A stretch of DNA of 64,000 nucleotides from Aeromonas lacus. GTDB lineage: Bacteria; Pseudomonadota; Gammaproteobacteria; Enterobacterales; Aeromonadaceae. The DNA is taken from NCBI RefSeq assembly GCF_000764665.1, contig NZ_JRGM01000130.1:102250-166249 (forward strand), read 5' to 3'. Every line of letters starts with the position of its first letter. The stretch's first letter is position 1. The notes below the pieces were generated by a model, which was given only the letters and a program-made list of their open reading frames with translations, was not told where the DNA came from and searched no databases. The position numbers and the translations under genes were made by a program. Positions 53,681-63,556 of this stretch are shown here, piece after piece.

Positions 53681-53796
53681 CGGAGACCCTCCCTGTCGCC
53701 TCTTCATTGAACATAGACGGCAATGTCCGGCTGGGTAAGGGGGTTGTGCATATAAAAAAGGGAGCCGAAGCTCCCTTTCAATATCAATGGATTAAC

Positions 53797-54804
53797 TCAT
53801 AACCGATCGATGATGGCCTGAGTAAATTCGCTGGTAGAGGCACTGCCACCCAGATCCCGGGTAACCCGATCACCTGATTCGATAGTTGCGCGTACCGCCT
53901 CGCGGATCCGCTCTGCTTTATCCTGCATGCCGAGGTACTCCAGCATCTGGATGGAGGCGAGGATCACCGAGGTCGGGTTGGCGATATTCTTGCCTGCGAT
54001 ATCCGGCGCCGAGCCGTGCACAGCTTCGAAGATGGCGGCACCATCGCCGATATTGGCACCCGGCGCCATGCCCAGACCGCCAACCAGACCTGCGCACAAA
54101 TCCGAGAGAATGTCGCCAAACAGGTTGGTGGTGACCATCACATCGAAGCGCTCCGGATACATCACCAGATTCATGCAGGCGGCATCGACGATCATCTCTT
54201 CGCTCTGGATGTCCGGGTAGTGGCTGGCGATTTCACGAGCCACTTCGAGGAACAGGCCGGAGGTCGACTTGAGGATGTTGGCCTTGTGGATGATGGTGAC
54301 CTTCTTGCGTCCTTCCTGTCGGGCCAGCTCGAAGGCGAATTTGACGATGCGCTCGGCTCCTTCGCGGGTGATGATGCTCATCGCCTCGGCGCTCTTGTTG
54401 TCATCGCTGCGTTTCTGGCCAGCGCCCGAGTACATCCCTTCGGTATTCTCGCGCACCGTGATGATGTCGATATTTTCGTAACGGCTCTTGGTACCCTTGA
54501 AGGAGATGACCGGGCGCACGTTGGCGTAGAGGTTGAATTTCTTGCGCAGGGAGACGTTGATGGAGGTAAAACCGCCGCCAACCGGAGTGGTGAGCGGACC
54601 TTTCAGGGTGACCTTGTTCTTCTCGATCAGATCCAGCGTCGCCTGTGGCAGCAGTTCGCCATGTTTTTCAAGGGCAACCAGACCCGCATCTGCATACTCA
54701 TATTCGAAATCACAGCCTGCGTGGGTCAGGATCTGGATGGCTGATTCGATGATGCTGGGGCCAATGCCGTCGCCCGGGATAACGGTAATTGTTCTTTTGG
54801 ACAT
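53797..54804 (-). CDS. NAD+-type isocitrate dehydrogenase (IDH3-like)
   Basis: A 335-aa member of the isocitrate/isopropylmalate dehydrogenase family. The substrate region GPLTTPVGGGFTSINVSLRKKFNLYANVRP and NTEGMYSGAG match the short NAD-dependent isocitrate dehydrogenases related to mitochondrial IDH3, not the 416-aa E. coli Icd. The metal-binding MVTTNLFGDILSDLCAGLVGGLGMAPGANIG block is complete. Homoisocitrate or tartrate dehydrogenase activity is less likely. It stands alone. Confidence 0.85.
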   Translation of the reverse strand: MSKRTITVIPGDGIGPSIIESAIQILTHAGCDFEYEYADAGLVALEKHGELLPQATLDLIEKNKVTLKGPLTTPVGGGFTSINVSLRKKFNLYANVRPVISFKGTKSRYENIDIITVRENTEGMYSGAGQKRSDDNKSAEAMSIITREGAERIVKFAFELARQEGRKKVTIIHKANILKSTSGLFLEVAREIASHYPDIQSEEMIVDAACMNLVMYPERFDVMVTTNLFGDILSDLCAGLVGGLGMAPGANIGDGAAIFEAVHGSAPDIAGKNIANPTSVILASIQMLEYLGMQDKAERIREAVRATIESGDRVTRDLGGSASTSEFTQAIIDRL

Positions 54805-54962
54805 GAGAGGGTTCCACTTCCAGGGTATAGGGGAGGATGGGGCTGCTTTATATCATTTACTTAGCAATCCAACCACATTCCTTTACATTCTACTCATTTT
54901 CATCAACTGCGAGGGTGAGTCTCGTCATGGTTCGCGCCCTTGCCTGCATTTTTGTTCGGGCG

Positions 54963-55763
54963 TTATTCGGGCTGGGGCGGGTAACGGATGTCCCGCAGGT
55001 TGAATCCCAGCGGAATATCCTGTTGCAACCGCACCAATCGCTGGGCCAGCAGCGCCTCTTCCCTATGCTGACGCAGCTTGAGCAGTGCTTTTGCTGACTC
55101 TTCCTGCTCGCTGACCGCTAGCATGGTGGCCAGATCGCCATATTGCTGCAGCAGTTGGGTAGCTGTCTTGGGGCCAATCCCCGGAACGCCCTTGATGTTG
55201 GAGCCCCCGATACCGGTCAGCGCCCAGAAATCGACCAGTTGTGTCGGCGCTACCTCGTACTGCTGCTCGACAAAGGCTGCGTCCAGCCAGCGCTTGTTGA
55301 AGTAGTCGCGGATCTGGATCTGCGGGCAGATGAGCTGACAGAACCCCTTGTCGGTGGAGATGATGGTGGCCCTTGCCCCGTGTTGGGCAATGCCGCAGGC
55401 AAGGGTGGCGATGAGATCGTCGGCCTCGTCGGTTTCCGAAAGCAGGGCATCGATACCGCACTCCCAGAAGGCATCCTGCAGTGTGCCCAGCCCTTCACGC
55501 AGCTCGAGGGGCATGGGCGTTCGCCCCTCCTTGTAGGCCGGGTAGATCTCCTTGCGCCAGCTATGCACTTCCCCGTCGAAAACAGCGATGACATGGGTTG
55601 GTTCGCTATTGGCCAGCAACTTGCGGCAGGTATTGACGAGGTTGGCACGGGTGGCAACCAGTGCCTGGGCAGGAGTCAGCGCCTGCTGCGATTGCACCGC
55701 ATGCAGACGGCGGATGAGGTTGAGGGCATCGATGATAAGCAGGTGTGGCCTTGGATTTGACAT
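54963..55763 (-). CDS. xni: Flap endonuclease Xni (exonuclease IX)
   Basis: A 266-aa protein of the 5'-nuclease/FEN family: N-terminal LLIIDALNLIRRLHAV, AVFDGEVHSWRKEIYPAYKEGR, the acidic ETDEADDLIATLA and STDKGFCQL, and the C-terminal GVPGIGPKTATQLLQQYG helix-hairpin. Like E. coli Xni it lacks part of the metal-site II acidic set. It probably trims flaps in replication or repair. The ATG at 55763 is chosen over a longer frame without a ribosome site. Confidence 0.9.
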   Translation of the reverse strand: MSNPRPHLLIIDALNLIRRLHAVQSQQALTPAQALVATRANLVNTCRKLLANSEPTHVIAVFDGEVHSWRKEIYPAYKEGRTPMPLELREGLGTLQDAFWECGIDALLSETDEADDLIATLACGIAQHGARATIISTDKGFCQLICPQIQIRDYFNKRWLDAAFVEQQYEVAPTQLVDFWALTGIGGSNIKGVPGIGPKTATQLLQQYGDLATMLAVSEQEESAKALLKLRQHREEALLAQRLVRLQQDIPLGFNLRDIRYPPQPE

Positions 55764-55854
55764 GGGGCACTCTTGGCAGTCGGAACGCCCCATTGTAACA
55801 AACCAGCGGGCCTGATGGGGGATTGATGGTCGCTGGCAGTTGAGTGGCAAAAGA

Positions 55855-55875
55855 GAGGGGCGCATTGCGCCCCTC
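55855..55875 (-). terminator. Terminator of ppnN
   Basis: GAGGGGCGCA/TGCGCCCCTC hairpin with TCTTTT on the minus strand, 20 bases after the stop. Confidence 0.75.
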
Positions 55876-55894
55876 GATTTACCTGTTGTCCCCG

Positions 55895-57250
55895 TCAGCG
55901 GACGATTTCGTAGCAAGGCACATACTGACTGCCCGGCAGCTTCATCCGTTGCTGCTTGACGAAGCTCTCCAGCAGCTTGTCCATCAGGTGCATCAGCTCC
56001 TTGTCGCCGTGCAGCTTGAAGGGGCCTTTCTTCTCGATGGCGCGAATGCCGCCCTCTTTCACGTTGCCCGCGACGATGCCGGAGAAGGCTCGACGCAGGT
56101 TGGCCGCCAGCAGTTGGGGTGGCTGGTTGCGGTGCAGGTCCAGACTGGCCATGTTGGCGTGATCCGGCTCGAAGGGGAGCTGGAATTCCGGCTCAATCTT
56201 GAGCGACCAGTTGAAGGAGTAGGCATCGCCGACCGATTTGCGGTATTCGCGAATTTTCGGCATCGCCTCTTTCATCACCCGCGCCACTTCCGGTGCATCG
56301 CCGACGATGATCCGGTAGAGACGGGTGGCCGGTTCGCCGAGGGTCGCCTTGACGAAGTCGTCGATGGCACGGAAGTAGTCCGCACTCTCTTTCGGGCCGG
56401 TCAGGATGATGGGCATCGGCTGGCGTTCGTTGGCCGGGTTCATCATGATGCCGAGCAGATAGAGCAGCTCTTCTGCCGTACCTACTCCGCCCGGGAAGAT
56501 GATGATGCCGTGGCCGAGGCGCACGAAGGCTTCCAGTCGCTTCTCGATATCCGGCAGTATCACCAGCTCGTTGACGATGGGGTTGGGCGGCTCGGCCGCG
56601 ATGATGGAGGGTTCGGTCAGGCCGATGTAACGGCCGTTGCGTACCCGCTGCTTGGCGTGACCGACTGCAGCGCCCTTCATCGGGCCTTCCATGGCGCCCG
56701 GGCCACAGCCGGTACAGATGTTGAGCTCGCGTAGACCCAGCTCGTTGCCGACTGCCCGGGTGTACTGGTATTCGATCTCGTTGATGGAGTGGCCGCCCCA
56801 GCAGACGATCAGGTTGGGATCGGCGCCGGGCTGGATCACCTTGGCATTGCGCAGGATGGCAAAGACCACGTTGGAGATGTGGGTTGAATTGGTCAGATTG
56901 ACCTGACGGTTCGATTCGAGCTGGTTGGAGACATAAAGGATGTCGCGCAGCACCGAGAAGAGGTGCTCCTGAATGCCGCGAATGATCTCGCCATCGACGA
57001 AGGCGTGTTCCGGCGCGTTGAACAGCTCGAGTTTGACCCCGCGCTCGCGCCGGATCACGTGAATATCAAACGATTTGAAACGCTCAAGTATCTCTTTGGA
57101 GCTATCGGTGTGGCTACCAGAGTTGAGCACCGCCAGCGAACAGTTGCGAAACAGCTGATAGATATCGCTGGAGGCTGTCTGCTTGAGGCGATCGACCTCA
57201 AGCTGTGACAGCAAATCCATGCTGCCGACCGGATTTATATGCGTAATCAT
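55895..57250 (-). CDS. ppnN: Pyrimidine/purine nucleotide 5'-monophosphate nucleosidase PpnN
   Basis: A 451-aa protein colinear with E. coli PpnN (YgdH): start [43 protein letters not shown], core LOG-type motif [15 protein letters not shown] and an upstream [14 protein letters not shown]. It cleaves nucleoside monophosphates to base and ribose-5-phosphate and is activated by (p)ppGpp in E. coli. Confidence 0.95.
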   Translation of the reverse strand: MITHINPVGSMDLLSQLEVDRLKQTASSDIYQLFRNCSLAVLNSGSHTDSSKEILERFKSFDIHVIRRERGVKLELFNAPEHAFVDGEIIRGIQEHLFSVLRDILYVSNQLESNRQVNLTNSTHISNVVFAILRNAKVIQPGADPNLIVCWGGHSINEIEYQYTRAVGNELGLRELNICTGCGPGAMEGPMKGAAVGHAKQRVRNGRYIGLTEPSIIAAEPPNPIVNELVILPDIEKRLEAFVRLGHGIIIFPGGVGTAEELLYLLGIMMNPANERQPMPIILTGPKESADYFRAIDDFVKATLGEPATRLYRIIVGDAPEVARVMKEAMPKIREYRKSVGDAYSFNWSLKIEPEFQLPFEPDHANMASLDLHRNQPPQLLAANLRRAFSGIVAGNVKEGGIRAIEKKGPFKLHGDKELMHLMDKLLESFVKQQRMKLPGSQYVPCYEIVR

Positions 57251-57400
57251 AGGGTTCCCCTTTACTCATCTTGTTATCGTTGTGCTTTTCCCTGGGGAGA
57301 AAAGGGGATGCCTTCTTGCATCCCCTGACTTCGATAGTAGTGGTAACTGAGGGGGGAGGGAAATAGGGGGACGACTGTTCGCTGTTTTTTTGACCGCTCG

Positions 57401-59017
57401 TCAGGCCAGAGTCACTTGATCCCGACCGGTATGCTTGGAGTGGTAGAGCGCCTTGTCCGCCCGCTCGAACACATCGGACGGGTTGTCCCCCTCTTTGAAC
57501 AGGGTGGCGCCGATGGAGATGGTGATCTCCACCTTGGCATCCCGAAAGCGGAATGGAATGCTCTTGATGGTCTGGCGCAATGTTTCAAGGGGCTTCTGGA
57601 ACTTGTCCGGATTGATGTTGGGCAGCAGCACCACAAACTCCTCGCCGCCGAAACGGGCGATGAAGTCGGTGTCACGCAGAGCACTTTGCAGCGCCTTGGC
57701 AACCACTTTCAGCGCCTTGTCACCCGCCATGTGACCGTAGTTGTCATTGATGTTCTTGAAGTGATCGATGTCGATAATGGCCATGCAGAGCGGCGTGCGA
57801 TAGCGAAGCCAGCGTTTGTACTCCTGCTCCAGCCGTTCGTCGAGGGCTGCCCGGTTGTGCACCTGGGTCAGGCTGTCGAGGAACAGCTTGTGCTTCTGGA
57901 TGGTGAGCCGCTTCTTGTACTCGGCGGTCTCCTCCTTCATCAACCTGAGCTTGGACTCCATGGTGGAGAGGCGGGTGAGCAGATGGCGCTCCCTTGCCGC
58001 TGTGTTTTCGCGCTCCTGCAACAGCTGGTTGATGGCCCCCATATGGCCGGAAATTGCCTCTTTGAGTGCATCGAGGGTGTTGTGGCTGGCCAACGTCTGA
58101 TCGATGGCCTGCAACTCGTTCACCAGCGCCTCGCGGGTCTCTTTGGTTTCGTTGTGCAGGGCGCGCCCTTCATCCAGCGACTCGGTAAAACCGACGTGAA
58201 CGGCGGAAAGGCTTTCGTTGAGGGTGCTCAGGAAGGCGCGGGAGGCTTTACGCTCTTCACGGGTGCCCTCGATGATGAGTTCGATCACCTGCAGACTGGT
58301 TTCGGCCAGCAGGGCCGGGTTGATCCCGATCAGCAGCTGGCGGCGAATGTCACTCAGGCTCTCGCCGATGGAACCGGCAAAATCGAGCTCGGTGATGAGA
58401 CGCTGCAATTCGTCGGCAAGACGGACATGCTCCTTGAGATCGAAGGCATCGTTTTCTGCCTGCGGCTCGCCGGGGTTCGATTCACTCTCGGCTGTCGATT
58501 GCTCCTGATTGACCTGCAGGGGTTGGCTTGGCAGCAGCTGGATCTTGATGGCCTGCTGGTAGAACTCCAGCAGCCGGATCACCTTCTTCTGATGGTCGGC
58601 AATGCCGTAACCGGCGGGGCTGGCCAAAAACTCCTTGAGGGATTTGCGGGTCTCTTCCGGGAAGCCTTTGATGGTCTTGAGCTGCCTGGAGCCCAGATCG
58701 ATGGCGGCCTGAGTCAGGGTCATCGACTCTTCGATGGCATTGCTGTGCTGTTGCAGCAGTTTTTCGATAGCCAGCAGATCGGCGTCAAGGGCGGTGAAAG
58801 CGGGATTATTATCCAGTTTCTGCTTGAGTTTGGCGAAGCGGTTGTCCAGCTCTCGGTCGAAGCCACGGCAGGAGAGCATCAGCTTGTTGATAAACTGAAT
58901 GCCGCGGGCCCGCTCGGCATCGGAGAATGAGAGTACTCCGTCGAGTTCCAGCTGTTTCTGCTGAAGGGATTCCCTTAGCCTTGCCAATTGTCCTGCTACG
59001 GCAGCGATGTCATTCAT
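57401..59017 (-). CDS. Diguanylate cyclase with helical N-terminal region
   Basis: A 538-aa cytoplasmic protein. Residues 1-370 are helical and coiled-coil-rich with no transmembrane helix. The GGDEF domain (about 375-535) has AIIDIDHFKNINDNYGHMAGD, the active GGEEF site in IARFGGEEFVVLLP and an RxxD inhibitory I-site (RDTD) exactly five residues before it. It should make cyclic di-GMP with product inhibition. The next gene upstream encodes a membrane TPR protein with a degenerate GGDEF domain, a possible partner. Confidence 0.9.
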   Translation of the reverse strand: MNDIAAVAGQLARLRESLQQKQLELDGVLSFSDAERARGIQFINKLMLSCRGFDRELDNRFAKLKQKLDNNPAFTALDADLLAIEKLLQQHSNAIEESMTLTQAAIDLGSRQLKTIKGFPEETRKSLKEFLASPAGYGIADHQKKVIRLLEFYQQAIKIQLLPSQPLQVNQEQSTAESESNPGEPQAENDAFDLKEHVRLADELQRLITELDFAGSIGESLSDIRRQLLIGINPALLAETSLQVIELIIEGTREERKASRAFLSTLNESLSAVHVGFTESLDEGRALHNETKETREALVNELQAIDQTLASHNTLDALKEAISGHMGAINQLLQERENTAARERHLLTRLSTMESKLRLMKEETAEYKKRLTIQKHKLFLDSLTQVHNRAALDERLEQEYKRWLRYRTPLCMAIIDIDHFKNINDNYGHMAGDKALKVVAKALQSALRDTDFIARFGGEEFVVLLPNINPDKFQKPLETLRQTIKSIPFRFRDAKVEITISIGATLFKEGDNPSDVFERADKALYHSKHTGRDQVTLA

Positions 59018-59105
59018 TATCAGGTCGCCCTGTTGTCATTATTGTTTTTCGTGTCAGATAGCAACAGTGACCGAACCCGTTATCGAGCCTCGTCTGTTAT
59101 CTATT

Positions 59106-61379
59106 TTACGGTTGTGGGCCGGTGTCTTGCTTCCTTGCAAGCTGGTGCCAATTAACCCATTGCTTTTCATGAGAAGAATTGACTTTTACCAGTCCCTTGT
59201 CAATTGCCATCAGGGCGCATTGCCACACATCCCCATTAAAAAATGCTGCCTGTTGGCAATCGATGGCGGCCAGCTCCAGCCAGACGTTTTGCTGGTGTTT
59301 TTCACTGAGCTGAATGGCTCCCGACAGGGCGAGATAACAGAGGTCAAACAGGCCATGGTGATCGAGTGCGGTCGCCGCTTTCGGCAGGAAGGGGTGGCTG
59401 ACGATGCCAAGGCTGACCCGGCGATCGATGGGGTAGTCGCAGGGGAAGGCGGCGATGGCGATCAGCAGATCGCCGGCCAACTGATGCAGATTGGCTACAT
59501 GCCGCTGCGGTACCACATAGAGCAGGTGTCCTTCGCGCAAATCGTAGATGCGGCCATCCTGCGGGGTCAGAGTCTCGATATAGGCGCCAAAGGCCTGTTC
59601 AATCTCGCTGCTGGCCTGATAGCCGTGCTGCTCCCGCACATTTAGCAGGAAGGGGACCCGGAACAGCAGGTAGTGCAGCTTGTCGTCAAATTCGCTGGTG
59701 GGCTCTTCGCTCAGATACCAGCGCTCCGATTTGAGTTGGCGTTTGGCCATCTCCCGCGGCCAGCGGTTCATCAGACGTTGCCAGTTGGCAAGTCCAGAGC
59801 GGGGCTCTATCAGCAGGGCTTCACCGGTTCGCTTGGCCTGCAGACGGGCGGTGCGCAGCTTGAGCCAGAGGGTAAAGAAGAGATAGATAAAGAGGGCGAG
59901 CAGCAGGCTGGTGGTGATGCTCGACCAGAGATAGCGCTCCTGCTGGTGCTGACTCTGGCTTAGCTGCTGCTCCAGCTCCTTGATGTGCTGCACCCGTTCG
60001 ACGTGGACATAGTTGTCACGGATGGCGGCCTGCTCCTGGGCGATCTCCTGCTGGCGTACCTCCTCACCCAGTCGGTGGAAGCGCTTGTAACTGTCCAGCG
60101 CCTGGCGCAGGAATCCTTTCTGTTCGTAGGCCAGCGAGAGCAGGCGGAACACTTCGTACTGGCGGCGGGTATCGCCGATCTGGTCGGCCAGTGCCCGGGC
60201 ATTCTCCAGCTGCAGGATGGCGATGGCGGCCTCCTGCTTTTTCAGATAGAGCTCGCCGAGCAGCAGCAGGGTATCGATGAGCGGCTCTTTGGCATCGTTC
60301 AGCTCATGGGACTGGCGCGCCGCATTGAGGTAGTTGCTGGCCAGCGAGAGGTTGCCGCTTTGCAGGTAGGTCTTGCCAATCTCGTACTTGAGCAGGGAGG
60401 ACTGTGGCCGGTTGCTCCCTTCATCGATGAGGTCGAGGGCATTGAAGAAGTAGACCAGCGCCAGATTGAGATCACCCTGATCCCGGTTGAGGCGCGCCAG
60501 CACGATGAGCGAGTCGCACAGCAGGGAGGGGTTACCGATGGAGTGGAAGTAGTTGGCCGCTTCATTGGCATACTGGAGCGCTTTCTGGGGCTCCTGCTCC
60601 TGCTGGTAGAGCTTGACGATCTGGTTGGAGAGCAGGCCGAGGAAGAGCGGATCGTTGAGATTTCTCGCCTGCTGCTGGGCATCGATATATTCGCCAAGGG
60701 CCAGTTGGGGTTGCTGCAGGGCTCGATAGAGATCGCCGCTGATGGCGCTGACCCAGGCGCTGGCCAGCGGATAGCCCGCTTTCGCTGCCCAGTTGCGCGC
60801 CTCGGCCAGATGGACTTTGGCATCCTCGAGCTGCTGATTGTCGATGTCATAGCTGGTGTGCAGCAGCCGGCTGTAGATCTGCAGCTGGCTCTGCTTGAGG
60901 TTGGGGGCTGTCAGCTGCTCCTCAAGCTCGCTGAGCAAAGGGCGACTGCTGCTCTGGCTGTCAGGCTTGAGCAGCTGGCTGCGGATCTTGAGATAGAGGC
61001 CGTGCACCTTGAGCTCTGGCAGATTCTCCTTGTCAGCCAGCTCCATCGCCTTGTCGAGCGCCTGCTGGGTGGCCTGATACTGGCCCAGCTGCAACAGGCA
61101 CTCCCCCTTGAGCAGATAGGCGCCGACGGACTGGGCGATGGTGCTGTAGTTCAGGATCGGCTCGCGATAGCCGAACTCCTGCCGGTTGCTGATGATCTGC
61201 TGGGGATTGTTGGCTGCGCGCGTCAGGAAGGCAGAGGTGATCTGGACGCATCTGGCGGGATCGGTCTGAACCAGCGACTGAGCCTGCTGGAGGTCGACAG
61301 AGAGCTGCTCCTTGTCCAGATCCAGATTCGGAGCGGACAGGGAGGACATCATCATGGCCAGAAAAAACAGTTGATTCAT
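59106..61379 (-). CDS. TPR membrane protein with degenerate GGDEF-like domain
   Basis: A 757-aa protein: an N-terminal export signal (NQLFFLAMMMSSLSA), about 10 tetratricopeptide-like helical pairs to residue 430 in the periplasm, a coiled coil, one transmembrane helix near 485-508 (SSITTSLLLALFIYLFFTLWL) and a cytoplasmic domain with GGDEF spacing (EPRSGLANWQRLMNRW). The catalytic segment reads IYDLREGHLLYVVP instead of RxGGDEFxxLLP. It is therefore unlikely to be a cyclase; it may sense a periplasmic signal and regulate the neighbouring cyclase (inference). Confidence 0.8.
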   Translation of the reverse strand: MNQLFFLAMMMSSLSAPNLDLDKEQLSVDLQQAQSLVQTDPARCVQITSAFLTRAANNPQQIISNRQEFGYREPILNYSTIAQSVGAYLLKGECLLQLGQYQATQQALDKAMELADKENLPELKVHGLYLKIRSQLLKPDSQSSSRPLLSELEEQLTAPNLKQSQLQIYSRLLHTSYDIDNQQLEDAKVHLAEARNWAAKAGYPLASAWVSAISGDLYRALQQPQLALGEYIDAQQQARNLNDPLFLGLLSNQIVKLYQQEQEPQKALQYANEAANYFHSIGNPSLLCDSLIVLARLNRDQGDLNLALVYFFNALDLIDEGSNRPQSSLLKYEIGKTYLQSGNLSLASNYLNAARQSHELNDAKEPLIDTLLLLGELYLKKQEAAIAILQLENARALADQIGDTRRQYEVFRLLSLAYEQKGFLRQALDSYKRFHRLGEEVRQQEIAQEQAAIRDNYVHVERVQHIKELEQQLSQSQHQQERYLWSSITTSLLLALFIYLFFTLWLKLRTARLQAKRTGEALLIEPRSGLANWQRLMNRWPREMAKRQLKSERWYLSEEPTSEFDDKLHYLLFRVPFLLNVREQHGYQASSEIEQAFGAYIETLTPQDGRIYDLREGHLLYVVPQRHVANLHQLAGDLLIAIAAFPCDYPIDRRVSLGIVSHPFLPKAATALDHHGLFDLCYLALSGAIQLSEKHQQNVWLELAAIDCQQAAFFNGDVWQCALMAIDKGLVKVNSSHEKQWVNWHQLARKQDTGPQP

Positions 61380-61468
61380 TGGATTAAGGACGGCACAGGG
61401 GTGAGGGCATGTTATCCAACGCCCCCCTGTGCGTCCAGAGTTTACTCATGCTTCCCCTGCAGATAAGA

Positions 61469-61493
61469 AGAGGGCGTCCAACCGACGCCCTCT
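61469..61493 (-). terminator. Terminator of queF
   Basis: Perfect 10-bp inverted repeat AGAGGGCGTC/GACGCCCTCT (61469-61478, 61484-61493) 20 bases after the queF stop; the minus-strand tail CTTATC is only moderately T-rich. Confidence 0.65.
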
Positions 61494-61514
61494 CATTTCT
61501 ATTGTCTGCCCGTT

Positions 61515-62375
61515 TTACTGACGGATCAGCCGCAGATTGGCGGGAACCGCCTCGAAATCGGAGCGGAACGGGTTGATGTCGAGGCCGCCGCGACGGGTAT
61601 AGCGGGCATAGACGGTGAGCTGCTCCGGCTGGCAGTAGTGCTTGAGGTCGATGAAGATGCGCTCGATGCACTGCTCGTGGAACTCGTTGTGCTGACGGAA
61701 CGAGATGAGGTAGCGCAGCAGCTTCTCCCGATCCAGTTTCGGCCCCTTGTAGCGGATCACCACAGAGCCCCAGTCCGGCTGGCTGGTGACCAGACAGTTG
61801 GATTTGAGCAGGTGGCTGTGCAGGGTCTCCTCGACCAGCTCGCTGCAGGCAGCGCCTTGCAGCAGGTCGGCATCAAACTCGTAGTTATCGACCTCGATAT
61901 CCAGCTCGTCGATGCACTCGCCGGGCAGGGTGGCGATCTGGTGCGGGGCGCGATCGAGCGGGAACAGGGTCACCTTGACCGGCTCACCGGCGCAGGCGCC
62001 GAGATCTTGCTCCAGCATGGCCGCCACCGCATCGATGGAGTCGCAGCGGGTCTGGTTGAAGGAGTTGAGGTAGAGCTTGAACGATTTGGACTCGATAAGA
62101 TTCGGGCTGGTGGCCGGAATGGTCACTTCGCCAACGGCCACCATCGGCTTGCCCTTGCTGTTGAGCCAGGAGAGCTCATAGAGCGTCCAGACATCGCAAC
62201 CGGTAAAGGGGAGGTCATTACCGAGTTTGAGGTCATCCCGGTTCAGGCTGCGGGGAACCGGCTGCAGCAGGGAGGGGGTGTACTGGCTGATGTAGTCGGC
62301 TTGCTGGCCCAGGCTCAAGCCCTTGAGGGCGCTGGCGCCGGCGTATCTATCTTGTTTGCTCACAGGTTTGCTCAC
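61515..62375 (-). CDS. queF: NADPH-dependent 7-cyano-7-deazaguanine reductase
   Basis: A 286-aa bimodular QueF (YqcD type). The N-terminal half contains the QueF substrate motif [15 protein letters not shown]; the C-terminal half has [21 protein letters not shown] with the catalytic Cys and FHEQCIERI. It reduces preQ0 to preQ1 in queuosine synthesis. It is divergent from syd, as in E. coli. Confidence 0.95.
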   Translation of the reverse strand: MSKPVSKQDRYAGASALKGLSLGQQADYISQYTPSLLQPVPRSLNRDDLKLGNDLPFTGCDVWTLYELSWLNSKGKPMVAVGEVTIPATSPNLIESKSFKLYLNSFNQTRCDSIDAVAAMLEQDLGACAGEPVKVTLFPLDRAPHQIATLPGECIDELDIEVDNYEFDADLLQGAACSELVEETLHSHLLKSNCLVTSQPDWGSVVIRYKGPKLDREKLLRYLISFRQHNEFHEQCIERIFIDLKHYCQPEQLTVYARYTRRGGLDINPFRSDFEAVPANLRLIRQ

Positions 62376-62546
62376 CTAATGTGTTCATCATGATTGGGAG
62401 GAAGCGGGCCATTGCGTGGCCAGAGCGTGCTCGCAGCCTTGCCCGCGGGGGATAATCCCGAGATGCAACGGGGCGCTGGCAACCTTGTCTGTCACCCGGT
62501 TTGATGGTGCAATAGCGGACTTTGCCAGCAATTGTGGGGATTTTCG

Positions 62547-63095
62547 ATGTCGGATCAAGTTTTGTCTGCCCTGAAGCACTTTTTTACCCGCTGGCAGCGT
62601 GACGGCGAGGCCAGACGAGGCTTGCCCCTGTGCCAGTGGGAGTCGGAGTGGCGCTCTCCCTGCCAGCTTGGCGAGCCGGTCGACGGTCAGATCAGCTGGC
62701 GTCCCCATCTGCGCAGCGAGCCCGGCGATTTCACCGCCATGAACGAGGCGCTGGAGCTGCAGCTTCATCCTGCGGCGACCACCCTGTTTGGCCACTGGTT
62801 CAGCCGCCCTGTCCCCTGCCTCTTCAAGGGGCTGCGTCTTGAGCTGATCCTGCCGTGGAACGAGGCGGATCTCGACCTGCTCAAGGAGAACCTCATCGGC
62901 CATCTGCTGATGCTGCGCAAGCTCAAGCGCACCCCCTCCATCTTCCTTGCGACCACCCGCAACGAGATGACCCTGATCTCCCTTGATAACGAGAGTGGTC
63001 AGGTGTGGCTGGAGTGGCTTGACTCCGGCCGTAGGCTGCCGCTGGCACCCTCGTTGCCGGCGTTTCTGGAGCGGCTGGAGACCCTGCCGCAATAG
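62547..63095 (+). CDS. syd: SecY-interacting protein Syd
   Basis: A 182-aa cytoplasmic protein matching Syd (SDQVLSALKHFFTRWQRDGE..., PCLFKGLRLELILPWNEADLDLLKENLIGHLLMLRKLKRTPSIFLATT). Syd binds SecY and is thought to check assembly of the SecYEG translocon. GGGGA precedes the ATG at 62547. Confidence 0.93.
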   Translation: MSDQVLSALKHFFTRWQRDGEARRGLPLCQWESEWRSPCQLGEPVDGQISWRPHLRSEPGDFTAMNEALELQLHPAATTLFGHWFSRPVPCLFKGLRLELILPWNEADLDLLKENLIGHLLMLRKLKRTPSIFLATTRNEMTLISLDNESGQVWLEWLDSGRRLPLAPSLPAFLERLETLPQ

Positions 63096-63163
63096 TGCTG
63101 TTCGAGCCACCACCGCTTGGCGGAACAGATCTCGAAACGAAATGCCGAAATGAATATCGAAAC

Positions 63164-63197
63164 AAAAAGAGCCTTGCCACGCGGCAAGGCTCTTTTT
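63164..63197. terminator. Bidirectional terminator after syd
   Basis: AAAAAGAGCCTTGCC / GGCAAGGCTCTTTTT (63164-63178, 63183-63197), perfect 15-bp stem. Confidence 0.93.
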
Positions 63198-63223
63198 TAT
63201 GGCGTCACGGGCTGGGTGTGCGC

Positions 63224-63556
63224 TTAATCCTTGAAATCCCAGGAGAGGTTGGAGACCAGCCGGCAGCTGTCGCACTTGAAGTCGAAGATCTCGTGCAGCG
63301 GCGCTGCCAGCGCCCACTCGCCACCACAGCTCGGGCAGGGGCGCGCCTTCTCCTCGGCCGCGCTCACGCCCCCCACCCGGTAGAGGTAGTAGTAGGTGGG
63401 GATGCCGGTCAGCACCTCCAGCCGTTTGGCGAGATCGCTGCCGCGCCGGTAGAGACGGCTACCCACTTCCCCAATCTCGTGCAGCGCCGCATGTTCGGCG
63501 ATGGAGCCGTTCATCTGCAGCTGATCGCACGCCTCCCAATCCTCCTGCAGAATCAC
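63224..63556 (-). pseudogene. DUF2310 Zn-ribbon protein, N-terminal half missing
   Basis: The 110 codons encode only the C-terminal part of the DUF2310 family: DWEACDQLQMNGSIAEHAALHEIGEVGS..., TGIPTYYYLYR, CPSCGGEW and FDFKCDSCRLVSNLSWDF, where four cysteines form a Zn ribbon. Complete members are about 250-260 aa. Upstream in frame only four more codons are open before a TGA, and the sequence turns AT-richer there. I read this as a gene cut by insertion or deletion near 63565. The apparent ATG at 63556 has AGGGTG upstream but is probably not a native start. Confidence 0.75.
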
